This document shows positions 1-11,086 of a DNA stretch of 64,000 bases, one piece after another. This DNA is from Lichina pygmaea (lineage: Eukaryota; Ascomycota; Lichinomycetes; Lichinales; Lichinaceae). Under the pieces are notes generated by a model. The model saw only the letters and a list, made by a program, of their open reading frames with translations, was not told where the DNA came from and ran no database searches. Position numbers and translations under genes: made by a program. The DNA lies in assembly GCA_963422465.1 (NCBI GenBank), contig OY730172.1, positions 2,914,001 through 2,978,000 on the forward strand, given 5' to 3'. Position 1 is the first letter of the stretch; every line of letters starts with the position of its first letter.

Positions 1-763
1 GAACGCCTCAGCAGCAGATATCAAGAGGTGCTCACCCAAATACACTCTCGAACTTCTCTTGCAGGCGAAAGGTCGCTGACATTACATTTTCTACAGCCAG
101 TTTTATCGGCTCTCGAAGCACCACCATCCAGATCGCAATCAAAATGATCCAACTGCTGCAGAACGCTTCGTTAGAATCTCCGAAGCATATACCATCTTGG
201 GCAGTCCCAAGAAGCGAGAGCAATACGACCGCAACCTCCGAATGTCCGACCCTGCACCCACACGGTGGTCATCACACTCCCGCAGCCATATGGGACACAC
301 AGCCCAGACAGGGCCAGTTGGCGGTCGACCAGCAAGCGGTCTCAGTCGTCGGCGCGGTCAGTTCAAGGGTCCTCCGCCTAGTTTCTACACAAGCGGTGGA
401 TGGGGCGTGCATGAGGGGAGGAGACAAGCAGCGGCGGAAGCTACGGGAGCCGCCGCCGCCGCTTCCGCCACAGCTTCCGCCCGCAGCGAAAGCGCGACGA
501 GACAAGCAACCTCGACCGAGAGGGTGTTTATCGACGAGAATGACGTCCCGCATTTTGATCGAGAGAGTCATTTCCGGACGCAGCGACGTCAGGAGGAGCG
601 TCGAATGCGCCGTATGGCTGATGGGATAGAACCCTTGGAACATGGTCCCGGCATGCTTCGAAACTTTATATTTGTGAGCAGTGTTTTGGTCATCAGCTTC
701 GCCGTACCTGCGACACTAGTTGGTATTTTCTTGGGTACGCCTCGTTCAGGTCAAGCACAATGA
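1..763 (+). CDS. J-domain (DnaJ-like) single-pass membrane protein, 3' part
   Basis: C-terminal part of a spliced gene that starts left of the window. Exons read <1..27 and 97..763; the 69-base intron has GT at 28 and ends ctacag, with a possible branch site near 75-80. The splice joins codon AG|C and gives a J domain: helix II reading QFYRLSK, the HPD signature at 125-133, then helix III/IV ending KKREQYDR. J proteins stimulate the ATPase of Hsp70 through HPD. A long Ser/Ala/Arg-rich linker follows, then one hydrophobic segment (about 649-725) near the C-terminus, so the J domain probably faces a compartment next to a membrane. Fungal proteins with this plan are usually placed in mitochondria, but the N-terminus is not visible here. 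No ATG lies at the apparent open-frame start at 197 (TTG), which supports the spliced reading. Stop TGA at 761-763. Confidence 0.85.
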
Positions 764-1073
764 AATTTTCAGAGATAGATACTTTCCCTTTTCAACTTGA
801 TTTACACTGAACTAGTCTCTTTACCTACAACGTGCATAGAGGCCGAGATTGTACTGCAAAACATCTCTTTTAAATATACACTTTGTACCAGTGTTCCACT
901 GGAGTGTGATCTCTGTTGTTTTGTTTGTCCATTCTGACTGACCCCTTGCCTGGGACCAACAATGTAGAGTCAGTTCTCCAGGGCACTTTGTGAGGTTAGT
1001 GTATTCTCCCACCACATGTGCACACATGTTCAGCCAGAGCATCAGCTTCTAAATACTGATAGGTACACTTTGG
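764..1073. other. 3' flank of the J-domain gene; no gene seen
   Basis: 310 bases between the J-protein stop and the assembly gap. It must hold the 3' UTR. A minus-strand open stretch (821-1042) has no recognisable motif. From about 830 the base use is more like the transposon island than the host gene, so the island may begin before the gap. Confidence 0.4.
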
Positions 1074-1273
1074 NNNNNNNNNNNNNNNNNNNNNNNNNNN
1101 NNNNNNNNNNNNNNNNNNNNNNNNNNNNNNNNNNNNNNNNNNNNNNNNNNNNNNNNNNNNNNNNNNNNNNNNNNNNNNNNNNNNNNNNNNNNNNNNNNNN
1201 NNNNNNNNNNNNNNNNNNNNNNNNNNNNNNNNNNNNNNNNNNNNNNNNNNNNNNNNNNNNNNNNNNNNNNNNN
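1074..1273. other. assembly gap (200 N)
   Basis: Exactly 200 N, the size commonly used for a scaffold gap of unknown length. The left end of the oldest LINE in the island falls in this gap. Confidence 0.95.
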
Positions 1274-1971
1274 CTTCTTACTCTGATTTGGCTGGTGAGC
1301 CATGCAGAACTTCTAGATATATACTTGTTTTCCCAGAAAACCTTTGAAGGAATAAAAACTAAGACTTGGGTAAGACTAGAGAATTATCTGGAAGAATATA
1401 CAGTGTCTGGAGAAAATAAAATCACAGAGATGATGGGTTTTCTGGTAAGAGTTGGTGTGCTAAGTTGAACTGGTCTAGTTGTTTCAAAGACATTTTTTTT
1501 ATTTGATTCTTACACTGATAGTAGCTTTTCACCCATGCAGATCTTCTAGCTAAGAGTGATTTTCTTCAGAAAACCTTTAGAGGAATAAAAACTGAAGACT
1601 GGGGGTGACTAGAGGATGTAGCAAAAGGAAATCTTGTAGTGACTGGTAGAAAGAAAACTTCTAGATATTAGAGTGTGAATAGTGGAGTTTGAAAGCCAGA
1701 TTAAACTGGTTCAGTCTTTTCCAAGACATGAACCAGTATAGAAACTTCTGTAGAAGCTCTGGGTTTGAAATAATAGAAGTGAAATCTTGAGAATTAAAAG
1801 GAGCTTGCTGTCTTTGACTTGAATAAAGAGAGCATGAAGAGGTGATATGTTTCACTGTCTCTTCTGCTTGACCACAGACACATAAAGGGGTAGGAAAGTC
1901 TGGAACTCCAGCTCTGAATAGAAAACTTGCCAGGCCAATTCTCCCAGTTCTGGTTTGTAGTAGTAGACTTG

Positions 1972-2438
1972 TGTTAAGGCCTAGGCCGGAACGGCCCAGG
2001 TAAGCGAGGGAGAAGTGTTAGTCATGCGGAACAACATCCGACCGATCTGGTGGACGAGCAAGAGCTAAGCGAGGAGCTCGTCCGGTGGACAAGCAGGAGC
2101 TAAGCGAGGAGCTTGTCCGGTGGACGAGCAGGAGCTAAGCGAGGAGCTCGTCCGGTGGACAAGCAGGAGCTAAGCGAGGAGCTTGTCCACGCAAAAGGAT
2201 GATACCCCTCAAGGAGACCCCCCCCCTTGGGGCATCTGTATAAAGACCCCCAAAGAGCCCGGAGGGATTAGCTCTCCAGGCTGAACACATGCAAGCAATA
2301 CAAACCCATCGTACAGAGACAATAGCACAGGAGAGTTACCCCACCTGTCTATTCCTCTACTGAGTCCCTGTCTAGAATCCACCCCACGAAGCAACAGACT
2401 GTACCAGTTTCTGTGTGAACCCGGCCCAGCCTTTAACA
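1972..2438 (+). repeat. 5' LTR of Gypsy G1
   Basis: 467-bp LTR with TG...CA ends. It holds a four-unit palindromic array in U3 (2049-2188), a TATA box at 2239 (tataaag) and a likely transcript start near 2278. It is the same length as the 3' LTR. Confidence 0.93.
2049..2188. promoter_or_regulatory. Four 35-bp palindromic tandem units in U3 of G1
   Basis: Each 35-base unit has 8-base arms that pair: GGACGAGC with GCTCGTCC, or GGACAAGC with GCTTGTCC. In this LTR units 1 and 3 use the G/C version and units 2 and 4 the A/T version, so pairing is kept in all four. Unit junctions carry CCGG. The same array in the 3' LTR is at 7911-8050, where two units now mismatch. Position upstream of the TATA box suggests an enhancer or a binding array for a dimeric factor; that function is inferred. 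Confidence 0.6.
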
Positions 2439-2440
2439 GT

Positions 2441-2448
2441 TTCAGCCT
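2441..2448 (+). promoter_or_regulatory. Putative self-primer binding site of G1
   Basis: TTCAGCCT, two bases after the LTR end, is complementary to AGGCTGAA at 2278-2285, which lies 39 bases after the start of the TATA box. This matches the Tf1-type layout in which the 5' end of the transcript folds back to prime reverse transcription. No tRNA-type site starting with TGG is present. Confidence 0.6.
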
Positions 2449-5400
2449 CTAACGTACAGGACACTGACTCGATACGATGGTGGATCCACAAAGCCCTACC
2501 CCTTCTCAGGCAGCCCAAGCCCAGGCTGTTCAGTCAGCTCAGGCCCAGGCTGTCCAGGCGGCACCTATTGTTAACCTACCCCTGAAGCCCTTGAAGGTAG
2601 GTGCCCTGAAGAGGTACGATGGATCCAGGGGAGGACTGGAGTTGTTCTTCTCACAACTGGAGCTCTACTATGGGTTCAACACAGCCCAGTTCCCAACAGA
2701 CCAGGAGAAGGTGCTATTTGCAGCCTCCTACCTGGAAGGACCAGCCTTCGCTTGGTTCAACATCTACTTAAGGGATTACCTAGACAATCAGGCAGACCCC
2801 AAGGAGCAAGAAGACAATACCCGACAGGTCATGGGAAGCTTGAAAACCTTTAAGACAGCCATGAGAAAGACGTTTGGGATCCTTGACGAGGAAAGAGATG
2901 TGGAACAAAAGCTCCAAGCACTGCGGCAAACTGGATCAGCATCGGAATTCGCGGCGAAGTTCCAACAACTAGCAGTGAGGACCCAGTGAGGGGACAGTGC
3001 ACTAACAGCACTATTCTACCAAGGCCTCAAGGAACAAGTCAAGGACAACATCGTGTGAGGAGACTGACCAACCAAGCTCTACAAAATGATTGAGACTGCG
3101 GCCCACATCAACGACTGACAGTTTGAGAGAGAGCTTGAGAAGCAAGGCAAGCAGACAAAACTATGGGTGAAGAAAAAGCCAACACCTGCCAAAGATAACT
3201 ACAGCTTGGTACCTATGGAAATCAACATGGCAGAACCACGAAAGAAGGAGACACAGAAGTGTTACAACTGTCAGAAAGTGGGCCACCTCACGGTAAACTG
3301 CAGAAGCAAGAAGAGGAACAAGAAGGGCAAAGGGAAGCAGTTGAACGCCACAAGCGCCTGGAAAGGCAGGGAGATGGAGAAGCCCCAGAGGGCCCCCCAA
3401 GGCACACTGCCCCACAATCACCCTGAGGCGGCACTCCTCAGAGAGGAGGATGACCTCTGACAACACACCGAAAAACTTGAGAACACACTCCAAGAAACCT
3501 TGGACCACCTTGACAAGGTCTGAAGGAGGGTCAACAAGATCCACTGGGAGGAAGACTTGATCTCCGAGTTTGACACAACTGGCTACATGGAGGAAGAGGT
3601 TGACAACAAGGAAACCCAGCCACCACCAGTCCCCGACAAACCTGTCCTTCGATGACAGGACACAACCCTATCAGAAATAGGGGAGACGCAAGTGTCACGA
3701 TGGGTTGACAATACCCTCAGCATCATACAGGTCAGAGATATTGCCGATGATTGCAACCAAGACCTGAGGGAATGATGCACCACCACACGATGCAAATAAC
3801 ACGTGGTAGAGCGTCAGGCCCAGGGCCTAGGCAGCTCAAAAAACTAGCAGTGCTCTTCAAAACTGGGGTCGGAAGAGCAGGCAAGACAACACCCCGGGAG
3901 GAAGGAGTCAAGCCAAGTCTTGACGCAACAGCCTGCAGCCCGCACTTTCGCATCAAGATCAGAGTCAATGGGTGGTTGGCTAAGGCCATGATTGACTCTG
4001 GTGCGACTGGCAACTTCATGTCAGAAAGCTTTGCCAGAAGAAACAAGGTTCCAGTCCAAGGCAAGAGAGACCCCTACCAGTTGACAGTAGTGGACAGAAC
4101 ACCACTCTCCAAAGACAAGGGACGAGTGATGAAGGAGACCAAGAGCCTGAGACTGAGTGTCCATGGCATGACAATCAGAACAGAAGAATTCGACTTAGTC
4201 TGGATACCACACAAAGTTATATTGGGACTTCCGTGGTTGGAAAAACAAAACCCAAGGATTGACTGGAAAAGAAGGCAACTAGTCTTTCCGGATGAGACAC
4301 TGGTCACGTCAGAACCAGGGGTGACGATTAAAGAAATCTCACTGACACAGTGGAAGAAATACCACCAGCGCGGGCAGGCCTGTGTGGCCTGGATGAAACC
4401 CCAAACACAACAACTTTGCACCACGCAAGATGCTGTGGGCAAGACTCAGGCACCGCAGTTGCCAAGTGAGTATAAAGAATACCAGGAGATGTTCGAAGAA
4501 ACAGCGATCGTGACACTACCGGAACATCAGGAGTGGGACCATGAGATTCCGCTGGAAGACAGAAAAAAACCCACACACAGCCCTATCTACACTCTGTCAG
4601 CAAAAGAGCTTGAGGCCCTGAGAAACTACCTGGACAAGAACCTAGCGAAAGGGTTCATAAGACCTTCAACATCACCGGCTGGATACCCAATATTGTTTGT
4701 ACCAAAGAAAGACAGCAAACTTCAACTGTGTGTTGATTATCGGTGGCTAAATGCGATTACAGTGAAAAACTGTTACCCGCTGCCATTGATATCAGAAATC
4801 CAAGACTGGATCCAAGGAGCCAAATAGTTTACCAAGTTCGACATTCAAGGCACTTTCAACCTGGTTAGGATGAAAGACGGTGAAGAATGGAAGACAGCCT
4901 TTCGTACAAGGTACGGGCACTACAAGTATACTGTGATGCTATTCAGCCTTACGAATACACCGGCGACATTCCAATCACTTATTAACGCTGTCCTCCGACA
5001 ATACCTGGACATATTTGTCACCGCTTATATCGACGATGTCTTGGTATACACCAATGGAACCTTGGAGGAGCACAAACAGTATGTCAAGAAGATCCTACAT
5101 GTGCTCCAGAGAGCAGGGATGAGGTTACACCTGGATAAAAGTGTTTTCCACACAAAGGAAGTGGAATATTTGGGGTTGATCCTGACAACAGAAGGAATCT
5201 GAATGGACAACACAAAGATGGCAGCAGTACAAGACTGGCCAACACCCAAAAACCTCAAAGAAGTACAATCCTTCCTAGGGTTTGCAAACTTCTACCGACG
5301 ATTCATCAAGGACTACTCAAGAACAGCAGCAGCCTTGACAGAGCTAACCAGAAAGAACAAATCTTTCAGGTGGGGGGAGAGCCAACAAGCAGCCTTCCAG

Positions 5401-7198
5401 GAGTTGAAGGATAAATTCATCTCCGCACCCATTTTGGCATCATTCAATCCTGAGAAGAGGATCATTCTGGAGACTGATGCCTCAGACCAAGCATTGGGAT
5501 CCTGCTTGTGTCAACCAGACGCTGACAACCGCTTACACCCTGTCACGTACTGATCGAGAAAGTTCTCTGGCCCAGAACTGAGGTACGATGTTCACGGCAA
5601 AGAGTTGTTAGCAATCGTCAACGTATTCCAAGAATAGAGGCCTTACTTGGAGGGGGTAAAATACACGATAGATATGTACTCAGACCACAAAAACCTAGCT
5701 TACTTCACAACGATGAAGAAGCTAAACTGATGACAAGTTTGATGGGCAGAGTTGTTAGTATCATACAACTTCCAAATTCTCTACCGGAAGGGCACTGAAA
5801 ATGCTTGAGCGGACACCCTCAGCAGGCGACCAGACCTGATGGATGAGAAAACAACAGAGAAACACCCAATCCTAGCGACAAAAGGACAAACCCTGGTCTA
5901 CGCCCAACCCCAACTAGCAACAACAGAAACAAAGGGTCCACTCCTTACCCTTGGCCACAAGACAGCAAACAAAAAGGAAACTGTGCCAGGAAGAGCACAA
6001 GAGGAGGTGATCTGGAGGCACCATGACAGGCCTTTGCATGGACACCCCAGGTGAGATAAAACCTTGGAGAAAATCCAAAGGAACTACCACTTCGACAGAA
6101 TGAAGTGCAAGGTGACAGAGTTCATCTGCAACTGCGAACAGTGTGCGAAGAACAAACCATCAAGGCATAAGCCCTACGGGCAGGCACAGCAGATGGACCT
6201 ACCCGAGGCACCATGGAAAACTATCACGATGGATTTTGTGGTCAAGTTGCCAAAGTCAACAGACCCAGCAACAAAGGTGGTATACAATAGTATTTTGGTG
6301 GTCGTTGACAAACTCACCAAATACACCCACCTGGTCCTGTGGAAAGAGTCAGGAACCGCAAACAAACTCGCGAGTGTTCTACTCAGAGAGCTGGTAAGCC
6401 ACCGAGGGCTACCAAAGACAATTATCTCAGATCAAGACAAACTCTTCACCTCGAAATTCTGGAACACGTGGACAAGGCAACTTGGCATTGATACAAGGAT
6501 GTCAACAGCCTACCACCCACAAACCGACAGACAAACTGAGCGGACAAACCAGACAATGGAGCAGTATCTACAACACTACATCAACCACCAGCAGGACAAC
6601 TGGGTGGAACTGCTACCAATAGCCCAGTTTGCGTACAACAACCAGCAACACAGTGTGACAGGGACAACACTGTTCTTTGCGAACTACGGAAGAAACCCCT
6701 GATGGCAGGCAACAGTAGGAGGCAACGTTGTCGATGTTAGCAAACTCACTGCTATGCACGAGATGATGAAAACAATGATCAACTGTGCCCAGAACACCAC
6801 CGCCCGCTGATTACATGACAAAAGGTTGAAGGGACCAACCCTGGAAAGAGAGGATAAGGTCTACCTATCAACAAAAAACCTGCGCTTGAAGCGACCAAGC
6901 AAAAAGCTGGACTATGTACAAATCAGACTATTCGAAATTGAGAAGCGTACTGGGAAGGTCAACTATCGACTGAGACTGCCACGAAAAGCAAGGATACACC
7001 GAGTATTCCATGTCTCGCTGCTTGAACCAGCACCCAGCGACGCAGAGGTCAAAACAGAATGGAACTTCGAGGACGACAAAGAAGAGTACGATGTCGAAAG
7101 GATCCTGGATAGTCGGAGAAACAGACGGAAAACTGAGTACCTGGTGAAGTGGTTAGGATTTGACGAAGAGGAGAATTCGTGGGAACCAACCGAGAACT

Positions 7199-7771
7199 TC
7201 AGCTCTGCGATGAACCAGAAACTGGTGGATTACCACCGAGCAAATCCGCAGTGACCAGGTCTGACAGAGACAACAGCTTGAGAGAAGCCAAAGCCTCCGA
7301 AGAGAAGACATCCTCAAAGGACAGCGGAGCAGCAGCTTGACAGGCCTCCTGTTCACAGATAACGTGGAGGGCCTCTTGTTCCTGAGCATCAAGGGACTCT
7401 TGATCCTTGATGGCTGACAGCTCACGACAGATGGCATCGGCCTCCTTCTGTGAGAGATAACCCAGCTGCTGGCGGAGGTGGATCTGCCGGGGAAGCAGCT
7501 TTGACAGTTGGTCATCAGTCTCCCGCAGCTGAGCCTCAAGCTGCTCACACTCAAGTTCCATCTTCTTCCATTCTGATTCCGAGAGATGAAGGTCGCAGCG
7601 ACGACCCTTCTCGATGCACTGACAACAAAAAGATGATGCAGAACTCACGACACACTTGGCGTGGTCACGATGACAAGCACCGCATGCGATTTTTGATTCC
7701 TTGCCCATTTTGCCAACATGACAAGAGAGAAAACTGTGACGACAAGTTCGAGTTGTCTGGCTTTGGTTCAT
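7199..7771 (-). CDS. Antisense Zn2Cys6-type zinc cluster and coiled-coil protein carried by Gypsy G1
   Basis: Open frame of 190 codons on the strand opposite to gag-pol, with ATG at 7769-7771, between the chromodomain and the 3' LTR; its end overlaps the last 56 bases of the sense frame. Residues about 30-63 have six cysteines spaced C-x2-C-x6-C-x8-C-x2-C-x6-C, the fungal Zn(II)2Cys6 consensus. A Leu/Glu/Lys-rich stretch follows (about 68-130) and looks like a coiled coil, the usual order in Gal4-type dimeric DNA-binding proteins. Only one basic residue, rather than several, sits in the first half-cluster, so DNA binding is not certain. G2 has a frame of the same layout in the same place. The function is unknown; control of the element's own LTR repeats is a guess. 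Confidence 0.6.
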   Translation of the reverse strand: MNQSQTTRTCRHSFLSCHVGKMGKESKIACGACHRDHAKCVVSSASSFCCQCIEKGRRCDLHLSESEWKKMELECEQLEAQLRETDDQLSKLLPRQIHLRQQLGYLSQKEADAICRELSAIKDQESLDAQEQEALHVICEQEACQAAAPLSFEDVFSSEALASLKLLSLSDLVTADLLGGNPPVSGSSQS

Positions 7772-7833
7772 GGCAAGAAGAGGAGCAGGAACGAAAAGGA
7801 TCTGGGGACAGAACTCTTGGAGGGAGGGGATAG

Positions 7834-8300
7834 TGTTAAGGCCTAGACCGGAACAGCCCAGGTAAGCGAGGGAGAAGTGTTAGTCATGCAGAACAACATC
7901 CGACTGATCCGGTGGACAAGCAAGAGCTAAGCGAGGAGCTTGTCCAGTGGACAAGCAAGAGCTAAGCGAGGAGCTCGTCCGGTGGACAAGCAGGAGCTAA
8001 GCGAGGAGCTTGTCCGGTGGACGAGCAGGAGCTAAGCGAGGAGCTTGTCCACGCAAAAGGATGATACCCCTCGAGGAGACCCCCCCCCTTGGGGCATCTG
8101 TATAAAGACCCCCAAAGAGCCTGGAGGGATTAGCTCTCCAGGCTGAACACATGCAAGCAATACAAACCCATCGTACGGAGACAATAGCACAGGAGAGTTA
8201 CCCCACCTGTCTATTCCTCTACCGAGTCCCTGTCTAGAATCCACCCCACAAAGCAACAGACTGTACCGGTTTCTGTGTGAACCCGGCCCGGCCTTTAACA
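7834..8300 (+). repeat. 3' LTR of Gypsy G1
   Basis: 467 bp, preceded by a purine-rich tract (ggagggaggggatag) that fits a polypurine tract. It is followed by the target duplication ACTTG at 8301-8305 and then by the resumed LINE A sequence. Confidence 0.93.
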
Positions 8301-8842
8301 ACTTGCCTCAGCTTTCTGTAGCTCTTTGTAGAGCTTCAGGTTGTTGTGGTGAGGCTTTTGACAAAACACCTGCCACCCAGAGTAGCTTTTTCTTTTCTTC
8401 TCCTCCTATTGGTTTTCCCACTCTTTAACAAAGAGTTTCTGTAGTTCTTTCTTTGAAATCGCCTGGTTAGTAGTTAATTGGTTTAACCAAGTGAACTTCC
8501 AATAGGGGGAGATAGTTGAGGATTCCTTTAAAGGTTTCTTCACAGAAGAGGCATAGTGGGAGATATTGGAAAAGATATTGTCCAGAAGTGTTTTCAGAGA
8601 GGAGGTTTGAATAGAAGAGAGAAAACAGGCTGTGCGAAATTTGAAATAGAGATCTAGAGGTAAAAGAAAAAGCTCACTCTCTAATAAGAAAGATGGAGTG
8701 GCTTTGAAGGCACCTCCAATAAGTCTCAGGCATTTGTTCTGGAATGTGCTAAGAGAAGAGATATTAGAAGATTTTCTTAGAGGATTGAACCAGATCCCCA
8801 CAGCATAACTCAGTAAAGATCTGAGTATTGCAGTGTACACAA

Positions 8843-9116
8843 TGTGACGAGGCAATGGCAGAGCAGAACTCGAGCCTAACTGATTCGGTAACCTTGACCT
8901 GACTTGGCTTGAGACTTGAGACTTGGATTGATGTACAAGACAAAAGACAAGGAAGGAAGAAAAAGAGAAAAGAAGAGAAGAAGCTGGGGGAGCAGGAGAA
9001 GTTCTTATAGGCAGGGGATCAGGCAACAGCGGAGCAAACAGGCAACAGTGCAGATGGAACTTCCCGGCAAGGTGCGTGACTTGTGCCAGATATGCAACTG
9101 GGCCAGAACCGTGACA
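8843..9116 (-). repeat. Solo LTR of Gypsy family G3 inside LINE A
   Basis: 274-bp LTR in minus orientation (TGTGACGAGG...CCGTGACA on plus), flanked by cacaa on both sides (8838-8842, 9117-9121). No internal sequence is left, as expected after LTR-LTR recombination. LTR plus duplication is 279 bases, so the LINE frame passes through it. Confidence 0.92.
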
Positions 9117-9964
9117 CACAAGACGTGATGTGAGGACTGGGAAACCCCAAGTAGAATATGAAGTTCTAGAAAGAGAGGAAAGTGCTTTCTGGGCTTTTTG
9201 AAGAATAATTCTCTGGTGCTTATGCCAGTGGAGTTTTGCATCCAGGTACACTCCTAATACTCGCACTTCTTCTTTTGGTCTTAGAATCACATTCCCCAGT
9301 CTGAGCTTAAGCTGAAGATTGTCTGATCTTCTTCTGGAAAAATGAAGTATTTCATATTTCTCAGGAGAGAAGACTATTCCATGTCTTGCAGCCCATGATA
9401 GACATTTGAGGTGTGTGTTCTTTAACTTCAGAAGGTTGCTTTTTAGAGAGTGTCCAAATGCAAGCAGATTTGTATCATCTGCAAATCCCAGAGCAGAAAC
9501 ACCAGTGGAAGGAGAGTGTACAGTTTCATGAAGTTCAGAAATGTAAAATAGAAATAGAATAGGAGATAAAGGGGAACCTTGGGGAACTCCACAGTGAATA
9601 GGAATAGCAGAAGACTCAGAGTCATCAAACACAAGAGTGGTAGAACAACTGGTGCAGAAAGAGAGAATCCAGGAAGATAGCCAGAGAGGAATTCCTTTTT
9701 TCTCTAGGATTTGTTGGAGGATCTTAGGTAGAACTCTGTCATAGGCTCCTGAGATATCCAGAGAAAGTAGAGATGCAACCATGCCTTCCTTCCAGACTTT
9801 TTCCACTTGGGAAGTTAGTAGGAAGAGTGCTGATTCAGTTGATCTTTCTTTCCTGAAGCCCATCTGGATTTCTGGCCAAAGTCTAGCTTCTTCTGCTACC
9901 TTGCTTAGCCTGGTTGCTGTAATAGCTTCCATCAGCTTGCCAGTTGTGTTTAGCAAAGCTATAG

Positions 9965-11086
9965 GCCACAGTTGAGCTATGCCGAGGTATAGCGCAGAGT
10001 CGCTATCCCTTGCAGAGTCTCTGCCACGCTTCCCCGCAGTCCTGAGGCCTTTTGCGCTCCGCCGTGTACGCTCACCCCTAGGTCCTGCTTTGGAGCGCCG
10101 GGTTGCCAGCCCGGAGCCCACGCTCCAACTGCAGTTTGCTCCTTGAGCCCGTTATTTGCAGCCTGAGCCTGCACTCTGTACGGACCGGCATGCACTTCTG
10201 TTCTCTCAGGCCATATAGACAGTCTTGTAGTAGGCCCAGACCCTACTGCCGTCACTGCCATTATATACCACACCCCGCAGCTCTCGCTGTTTTGTGTTAC
10301 CTCTGTAGATCTCTCGTACAGAGGCCGACCATACCTCGCAGGCTCTACAGACCCTGCAGGCTATGCCAGCACCTGCAGGACTGCCTTTCCAGCCCACTAA
10401 CCAAGTAGGGAGAAGTCTCCGTCTGCCCACTGTCGCCTGTGGAGCCCCGGTTGTACGTGGTGGCCCACTGGAGATCCAGTGCCCTGGCCCCAGTCTGTAG
10501 GTGGCCTGAAGAGAATCTGTGGCAAGACCTTAGGCAAAACCATCAAGCCAGCACTTTGACTATCACACGGCCCTTAGGTACTGGAGTGGCAGAAACCCTT
10601 CGTGCCACCTGCTTGCCTTCTTTAACATGTAGTCTCTGTTTGATTAACAACACCGCGGTACAGACATCACTCCCCTCCTAGAACAAGATCCTCAGTACAT
10701 CAGCTGCTGGAGACTCTGCTAGAAGGGGGGTGTGTGATAGAAACTCCTCTCGTCTACTCCAGAGGTGCCCTGTCGGGTGTCTAGACTTCACATCCACCAG
10801 TTGCAAGGCTGGCTTCAGGCTGTAGCGTACACAGTAGACATCCGTCGGGTGGTTTTCATAACCAGTTTGGTCGAAGTCCTCTGTTCTGCTGATGTTGCTT
10901 CACGGGGGTGTCCAGGGTGCCTGCGCGACACCTCCGGTGGCCTGTCACTCCGCGGGCACCAGCAGCTTGACTGGTGACTCAATTAGCTCTCGGTGCAGCG
11001 ACTACAAGCAGCTTGGGAGACTGCCTGCCATCGCTGCCCCGAGGTTCCCAGCCTGCACCACATGGAGGTTTGAGTTGTCGCAGGTC
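9965..11086 (-). repeat. Repeat X, copy 1 (5' part of the LINE-X chimera)
   Basis: 1.1 kb of GC-rich sequence between the truncated LINE A and its right target duplication. A second, more diverged copy lies at 18897-19379 and 25921-26036. I recognise no protein or known element in it. One plus-strand frame (10103-10408) has several CxxC pairs, but it is short and unsupported. The orientation is given relative to the LINE. Confidence 0.65.

Larger units (their letters stand above)
1972..8300 (+). mobile_element. Ty3/Gypsy chromodomain retrotransposon, family G1 (fossil)
   Basis: 6.3-kb element inside LINE A. LTRs of 467 bp (TGTTAAGG...TTTAACA) and 5-bp duplication ACTTG. Parts in order: primer site just after the 5' LTR; gag from 2477; CCHC nucleocapsid knuckle 3260-3301; protease with DSGA near 3994; reverse transcriptase with YIDD at 5026-5037; RNase H about 5400-5830; integrase zinc and core regions about 6020-6700; chromodomain about 7080-7230; an antisense open frame 7199-7771; a purine-rich tract just before the 3' LTR. 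The coding region is broken, with roughly fifteen interruptions. The LTR pair differs at about 20 of 467 sites by eye (about 4%), so it is moderately old. Structure and domains are clear; the family name is mine. Confidence 0.93.
1493..11086 (-). mobile_element. LINE copy A fused at its 5' side to repeat X (LINE-X chimera), with nested LTR insertions
   Basis: Tad-like LINE on the minus strand. The oligo-T at 1493-1500 is its A-rich tail. The LINE continues 1493-1971, then 8306-8842, then 9117-9964. It is split by Gypsy G1 (duplication ACTTG at 1967-1971 and 8301-8305) and by a solo LTR (cacaa at 8838-8842 and 9117-9121). LINE homology stops in the N-terminal reverse transcriptase region at 9964; the next 1.1 kb, to 11086, is repeat X. 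The 10-bp duplication ttcaaagaca flanks LINE plus X as one unit, so they probably inserted together as a chimera. The palm FADD is at 9474-9485. The solo LTR plus duplication adds 279 bases (93 codons), so the frame stays open through it. Confidence 0.75.

Noticed and set aside
2049-2188. CRISPR-like array (also 19500-19670)
   Set aside because: Units are contiguous tandem repeats inside LTRs with no unique spacers, and the genome is fungal.
8406-10121. A single 571-codon protein
   Set aside because: It is LINE reverse transcriptase read through a solo LTR and into repeat X; the apparent start codon is GTG.
10103-10408. A Cys-rich protein in repeat X
   Set aside because: The CxxC pairs are suggestive, but the frame is short and is not kept in the second copy, which is truncated there.
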